Assembly (NCBI GenBank): GCA_032622095.1
Contig: CP136068.1
Span: 4,629,314 to 4,693,313 of the forward strand
Length of the DNA: 64,000 nucleotides
Reading direction: 5' to 3'
Source of the DNA: Siphonodentalium dalli
Lineage: Eukaryota > Mollusca > Scaphopoda > Gadilida > Siphonodentaliidae
Numbering within the stretch: the stretch's first letter is position 1; the number at the start of each line of letters is the position of its first letter. Below, piece after piece: positions 58,257 through 64,000 of the stretch. The translations under genes and the position numbers were made by a program. Under the pieces are notes generated by a model that did no database searches, was not told where the DNA came from, and was given only the letters and a program-made list of their open reading frames with translations.

Positions 58257-61200
58257 TATACTTCCATGTTTTACATGGAAGTATATTGTTTTTGTGATTT
58301 TTATTTTTCTCTATTATTATTATTATTATTATTCTTCTTAGCAATTTTATAATGAGCATAGCTCAGTCAATACAAGAGTTAGAAAGCTAAAACTTTGAAT
58401 GTATATATATGTATACAAACTCTAGTGCTTAGGCCTATTGAGAATCATGTCCTCACTTGATTTGCAGAGTTATCTCCCTCTATGTGAAAAATTGGTGTTT
58501 TCAGAACTCCGAAAATATAAGGAGTACAGCACTGAAATTTGGTCGATAGATACATCTTGATATCGACTGAATCGTGAGCACATCAAAAACTTTGTCCGTC
58601 TTTCCTCTCCAGAGTTATCTCCCATATATATGTCAACCTCGAAATGTTCTGATCGCCTGTTCTCACATAGCAAGAAAGATAGCTGGATTTAGTTTCTATG
58701 CTAGTGCTGGCCGTTGTCAATATACTTCACAAAAATAATTTGGACAGGGTCGGACTTACATTTTTTGGTTAGGGTGGGGGCGAAATTTTCGCAATTTTAT
58801 TTTTGCGATGATTTCAACCATTTTTACTACCATGTATCTTTAGGACGTACTAATGATCCTCCTGAAAGAATTTTGTAAATCGGTTGAGAAATGTCCAAGT
58901 TACAGACCATCGAATATTGTATTCATACATTGGCTGAGGAGAAAGTGGTTGTGACCACAACTCCTCATAGACGACGCACATGAGCAGGATTTGGTTTATG
59001 TGAGCGTGTTATTCATAGAGAGAAGACGAACTGGTGCAATTTTTACCAAGATCCAAAAATATTTGTCCCTATTAGGGAGGGGGGCAAAAATTGTCATTTT
59101 TTTATCGTCTCAGATTCGAACCAAAATTGTTGTGAAGTATCTATAGGACGTTCTGAGAGTACTCAAGAAAGAATTTTGTAAATCGGTTGAAAAATGTAGA
59201 AATTTTGGCCCATTAATTCTTATCAAGTTTACAGAAGATGCACTATGGATTTAAATTCCTACAACCAATCGTCACTTTTTTGGTGTCATTCGATGGGGAA
59301 TTTCTAGTACTTCTAAACGATTACCTACTTGCCGTATTATGTCGATGGAAGCCAGAGATAATCGAAATGTATACACTGAACAGCATACATATAGGCCTAC
59401 ATAGTAGAATATCGCCACAATATCTTACTAAAACCCTACTATATAATAAAGGGGCATCAATTGCGAACACAATCACGCAAAAATTAGCTCGATATCTCGA
59501 AAATTGGCCGAGATATGGTGACTTTTCTACCCGCGTCACCCAATTCCGAGGTATGGGTGGGGGTCACACCAGAACGTTCCAACTGAACACAGAAATGTCA
59601 AGAAACCATAATATCGACATACCAATCAATTCCGCGCGATTTCCTTATTATACTTCCATGTTTTACATGGAAGTATATTGTTTTTGTGATTTTTATTTTT
59701 CTCTATTATTATTATTATTATTATTCTTCTTAGCAATTTTATAATGAGCATAGCTCAGTCAATACAAGAGTTAGAAAGCTAAAACTTTGAATGTATATAT
59801 ATGTATACAAACTCTAGTGCTTAGGCCTATTGAGAATCATGTCCTCACTTGATTTGCAGAGTTATCTCCCTCTATGTGAAAAATTGGTGTTTTCAGAACT
59901 CCGAAAATATAAGGAGTACAGCACTGAAATTTGGTCGATAGATACATCTTGATATCGACTGAATCGTGAGCACATCAAAAACTTTGTCCGTCTTTCCTCT
60001 CCAGAGTTATCTCCCATATATATGTCAACCTCGAAATGTTCTGATCGCCTGTTCTCACATAGCAAGAAAGATAGCTGGATTTAGTTTCTATGCTAGTGCT
60101 GGCCGTTGTCAATATACTTCACAAAAATAATTTGGACAGGGTCGGACTTACATTTTTTGGTTAGGGTGGGGGCGAAATTTTCGCAATTTTATTTTTGCGA
60201 TGATTTCAACCATTTTTACTACCATGTATCTTTAGGACGTACTAATGATCCTCCTGAAAGAATTTTGTAAATCGGTTGAGAAATGTCCAAGTTACAGACC
60301 ATCGAATATTGTATTCATACATTGGCTGAGGAGAAAGTGGTTGTGACCACAACTCCTCATAGACGACGCACATGAGCAGGATTTGGTTTATGTGAGCGTG
60401 TTATTCATAGAGAGAAGACGAACTGGTGCAATTTTTACCAAGATCCAAAAATATTTGTCCCTATTAGGGAGGGGGGCAAAAATTGTCATTTTTTTATCGT
60501 CTCAGATTCGAACCAAAATTGTTGTGAAGTATCTATAGGACGTTCTGAGAGTACTCAAGAAAGAATTTTGTAAATCGGTTGAAAAATGTAGAAATTTTGG
60601 CCCATTAATTCTTATCAAGTTTACAGAAGATGCACTATGGATTTAAATTCCTACAACCAATCGTCACTTTTTTGGTGTCATTCGATGGGGAATTTCTAGT
60701 ACTTCTAAACGATTACCTACTTGCCGTATTATGTCGATGGAAGCCAGAGATAATCGAAATGTATACACTGAACAGCATACATATAGGCCTACATAGTAGA
60801 ATATCGCCACAATATCTTACTAAAACCCTACTATATAATAAAGGGGCATCAATTGCGAACACAATCACGCAAAAATTAGCTCGATATCTCGAAAATTGGC
60901 CGAGATATGGTGACTTTTCTACCCGCGTCACCCAATTCCGAGGTATGGGTGGGGGTCACACCAGAACGTTCCAACTGAACACAGAAATGTCAAGAAACCA
61001 TAATATCGACATACCAATCAATTCCGCGCGATTTCCTTATTATACTTCCATGTTTTACATGGAAGTATATTGTTTTTGTGATTTTTATTTTTCTCTATTA
61101 TTATTATTATTATTATTCTTCTTAGCAATTTTATAATGAGCATAGCTCAGTCAATACAAGAGTTAGAAAGCTAAAACTTTGAATGTATATATATGTATAC

Positions 61201-64000
61201 AAACTCTAGTGCTTAGGCCTATTGAGAATCATGTCCTCACTTGATTTGCAGAGTTATCTCCCTCTATGTGAAAAATTGGTGTTTTCAGAACTCCGAAAAT
61301 ATAAGGAGTACAGCACTGAAATTTGGTCGATAGATACATCTTGATATCGACTGAATCGTGAGCACATCAAAAACTTTGTCCGTCTTTCCTCTCCAGAGTT
61401 ATCTCCCATATATATGTCAACCTCGAAATGTTCTGATCGCCTGTTCTCACATAGCAAGAAAGATAGCTGGATTTAGTTTCTATGCTAGTGCTGGCCGTTG
61501 TCAATATACTTCACAAAAATAATTTGGACAGGGTCGGACTTACATTTTTTGGTTAGGGTGGGGGCGAAATTTTCGCAATTTTATTTTTGCGATGATTTCA
61601 ACCATTTTTACTACCATGTATCTTTAGGACGTACTAATGATCCTCCTGAAAGAATTTTGTAAATCGGTTGAGAAATGTCCAAGTTACAGACCATCGAATA
61701 TTGTATTCATACATTGGCTGAGGAGAAAGTGGTTGTGACCACAACTCCTCATAGACGACGCACATGAGCAGGATTTGGTTTATGTGAGCGTGTTATTCAT
61801 AGAGAGAAGACGAACTGGTGCAATTTTTACCAAGATCCAAAAATATTTGTCCCTATTAGGGAGGGGGGCAAAAATTGTCATTTTTTTATCGTCTCAGATT
61901 CGAACCAAAATTGTTGTGAAGTATCTATAGGACGTTCTGAGAGTACTCAAGAAAGAATTTTGTAAATCGGTTGAAAAATGTAGAAATTTTGGCCCATTAA
62001 TTCTTATCAAGTTTACAGAAGATGCACTATGGATTTAAATTCCTACAACCAATCGTCACTTTTTTGGTGTCATTCGATGGGGAATTTCTAGTACTTCTAA
62101 ACGATTACCTACTTGCCGTATTATGTCGATGGAAGCCAGAGATAATCGAAATGTATACACTGAACAGCATACATATAGGCCTACATAGTAGAATATCGCC
62201 ACAATATCTTACTAAAACCCTACTATATAATAAAGGGGCATCAATTGCGAACACAATCACGCAAAAATTAGCTCGATATCTCGAAAATTGGCCGAGATAT
62301 GGTGACTTTTCTACCCGCGTCACCCAATTCCGAGGTATGGGTGGGGGTCACACCAGAACGTTCCAACTGAACACAGAAATGTCAAGAAACCATAATATCG
62401 ACATACCAATCAATTCCGCGCGATTTCCTTATTATACTTCCATGTTTTACATGGAAGTATATTGTTTTTGTGATTTTTATTTTTCTCTATTATTATTATT
62501 ATTATTATTCTTCTTAGCAATTTTATAATGAGCATAGCTCAGTCAATACAAGAGTTAGAAAGCTAAAACTTTGAATGTATATATATGTATACAAACTCTA
62601 GTGCTTAGGCCTATTGAGAATCATGTCCTCACTTGATTTGCAGAGTTATCTCCCTCTATGTGAAAAATTGGTGTTTTCAGAACTCCGAAAATATAAGGAG
62701 TACAGCACTGAAATTTGGTCGATAGATACATCTTGATATCGACTGAATCGTGAGCACATCAAAAACTTTGTCCGTCTTTCCTCTCCAGAGTTATCTCCCA
62801 TATATATGTCAACCTCGAAATGTTCTGATCGCCTGTTCTCACATAGCAAGAAAGATAGCTGGATTTAGTTTCTATGCTAGTGCTGGCCGTTGTCAATATA
62901 CTTCACAAAAATAATTTGGACAGGGTCGGACTTACATTTTTTGGTTAGGGTGGGGGCGAAATTTTCGCAATTTTATTTTTGCGATGATTTCAACCATTTT
63001 TACTACCATGTATCTTTAGGACGTACTAATGATCCTCCTGAAAGAATTTTGTAAATCGGTTGAGAAATGTCCAAGTTACAGACCATCGAATATTGTATTC
63101 ATACATTGGCTGAGGAGAAAGTGGTTGTGACCACAACTCCTCATAGACGACGCACATGAGCAGGATTTGGTTTATGTGAGCGTGTTATTCATAGAGAGAA
63201 GACGAACTGGTGCAATTTTTACCAAGATCCAAAAATATTTGTCCCTATTAGGGAGGGGGGCAAAAATTGTCATTTTTTTATCGTCTCAGATTCGAACCAA
63301 AATTGTTGTGAAGTATCTATAGGACGTTCTGAGAGTACTCAAGAAAGAATTTTGTAAATCGGTTGAAAAATGTAGAAATTTTGGCCCATTAATTCTTATC
63401 AAGTTTACAGAAGATGCACTATGGATTTAAATTCCTACAACCAATCGTCACTTTTTTGGTGTCATTCGATGGGGAATTTCTAGTACTTCTAAACGATTAC
63501 CTACTTGCCGTATTATGTCGATGGAAGCCAGAGATAATCGAAATGTATACACTGAACAGCATACATATAGGCCTACATAGTAGAATATCGCCACAATATC
63601 TTACTAAAACCCTACTATATAATAAAGGGGCATCAATTGCGAACACAATCACGCAAAAATTAGCTCGATATCTCGAAAATTGGCCGAGATATGGTGACTT
63701 TTCTACCCGCGTCACCCAATTCCGAGGTATGGGTGGGGGTCACACCAGAACGTTCCAACTGAACACAGAAATGTCAAGAAACCATAATATCGACATACCA
63801 ATCAATTCCGCGCGATTTCCTTATTATACTTCCATGTTTTACATGGAAGTATATTGTTTTTGTGATTTTTATTTTTCTCTATTATTATTATTATTATTAT
63901 TCTTCTTAGCAATTTTATAATGAGCATAGCTCAGTCAATACAAGAGTTAGAAAGCTAAAACTTTGAATGTATATATATGTATACAAACTCTAGTGCTTAG
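58257..64000. repeat. Satellite family B (1392-bp units, four full plus a partial)
   Basis: Units start at palindromes at 58257, 59649, 61041, 62433 and 63825 and look identical to each other. The family is clearly homologous to A along its whole length, but with many substitutions, a different start (tttttgtgattt, then ATT repeats near 58314) and a 29-bp palindrome (13-bp arm TATACTTCCATGT, TTT, complement). The array continues past the window end. Confidence 0.97.

Overview
The window looks like part of an invertebrate nuclear genome assembly. It has spliced genes with GT-AG introns, AATAAA signals, CA microsatellites, a 100-N scaffold gap and very large satellite arrays. A motif resembling GAGTTATCTCCC, and tandem 'ataccaaatttcaagtcgat'-type repeats, remind me of molluscan or other lophotrochozoan repeat families, but the phylum is only a guess.

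Region 1 (1-3367) is host sequence: a short tandem duplication, a CA microsatellite, a decayed multicopy-family coding fragment ending in the gap, and the left part of a host repeat that I call segment S. Region 2 (3368-17750) is a complete 14,383-bp Maverick/Polinton (adintovirus-like) element. It has perfect 101-bp terminal inverted repeats starting TG and ending CA, and a 6-bp target duplication (GACCGG). Two uninterrupted paralogues of the target in the same window (about 26160-26190 and 34555-34580) show the exact empty site. Region 3 (17757-64000) is satellite DNA. Family A has 1386-bp units with near-perfect palindromes at their borders and is interrupted by two more copies of segment S in an 8.39-kb higher-order repeat. 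It is followed by a related 1392-bp family B that runs off the window.

The element has a left-to-right cluster on the + strand: small two-helix membrane protein, TBP-like protein, retroviral-type integrase with chromodomain (one in-frame TAG), minor-capsid candidate, small Lys-rich protein and major capsid protein. A convergent cluster on the - strand holds protein-primed DNA polymerase B (eight exons, all joining in frame), packaging ATPase, a 101-aa protein and a 66-aa protein. A divergent promoter region with three 135-bp repeats separates the polymerase from a + strand gene for a protein with two PC4-like domains. A small spliced acidic gene lies near the right end. Integrase and polymerase account for integration and replication, and capsid proteins plus ATPase for a virion. 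The TBP-like and PC4-like proteins suggest that the element brings some of its own RNA polymerase II promoter-recognition and coactivator functions. I found no adenain-type maturation protease.

The most notable points are the element-encoded TBP-like plus tandem-PC4 pair, the enhancer-like repeats between divergent genes, polymerase introns that contain duplicated exon starts, and satellite-border palindromes whose two arms changed together between families A and B.
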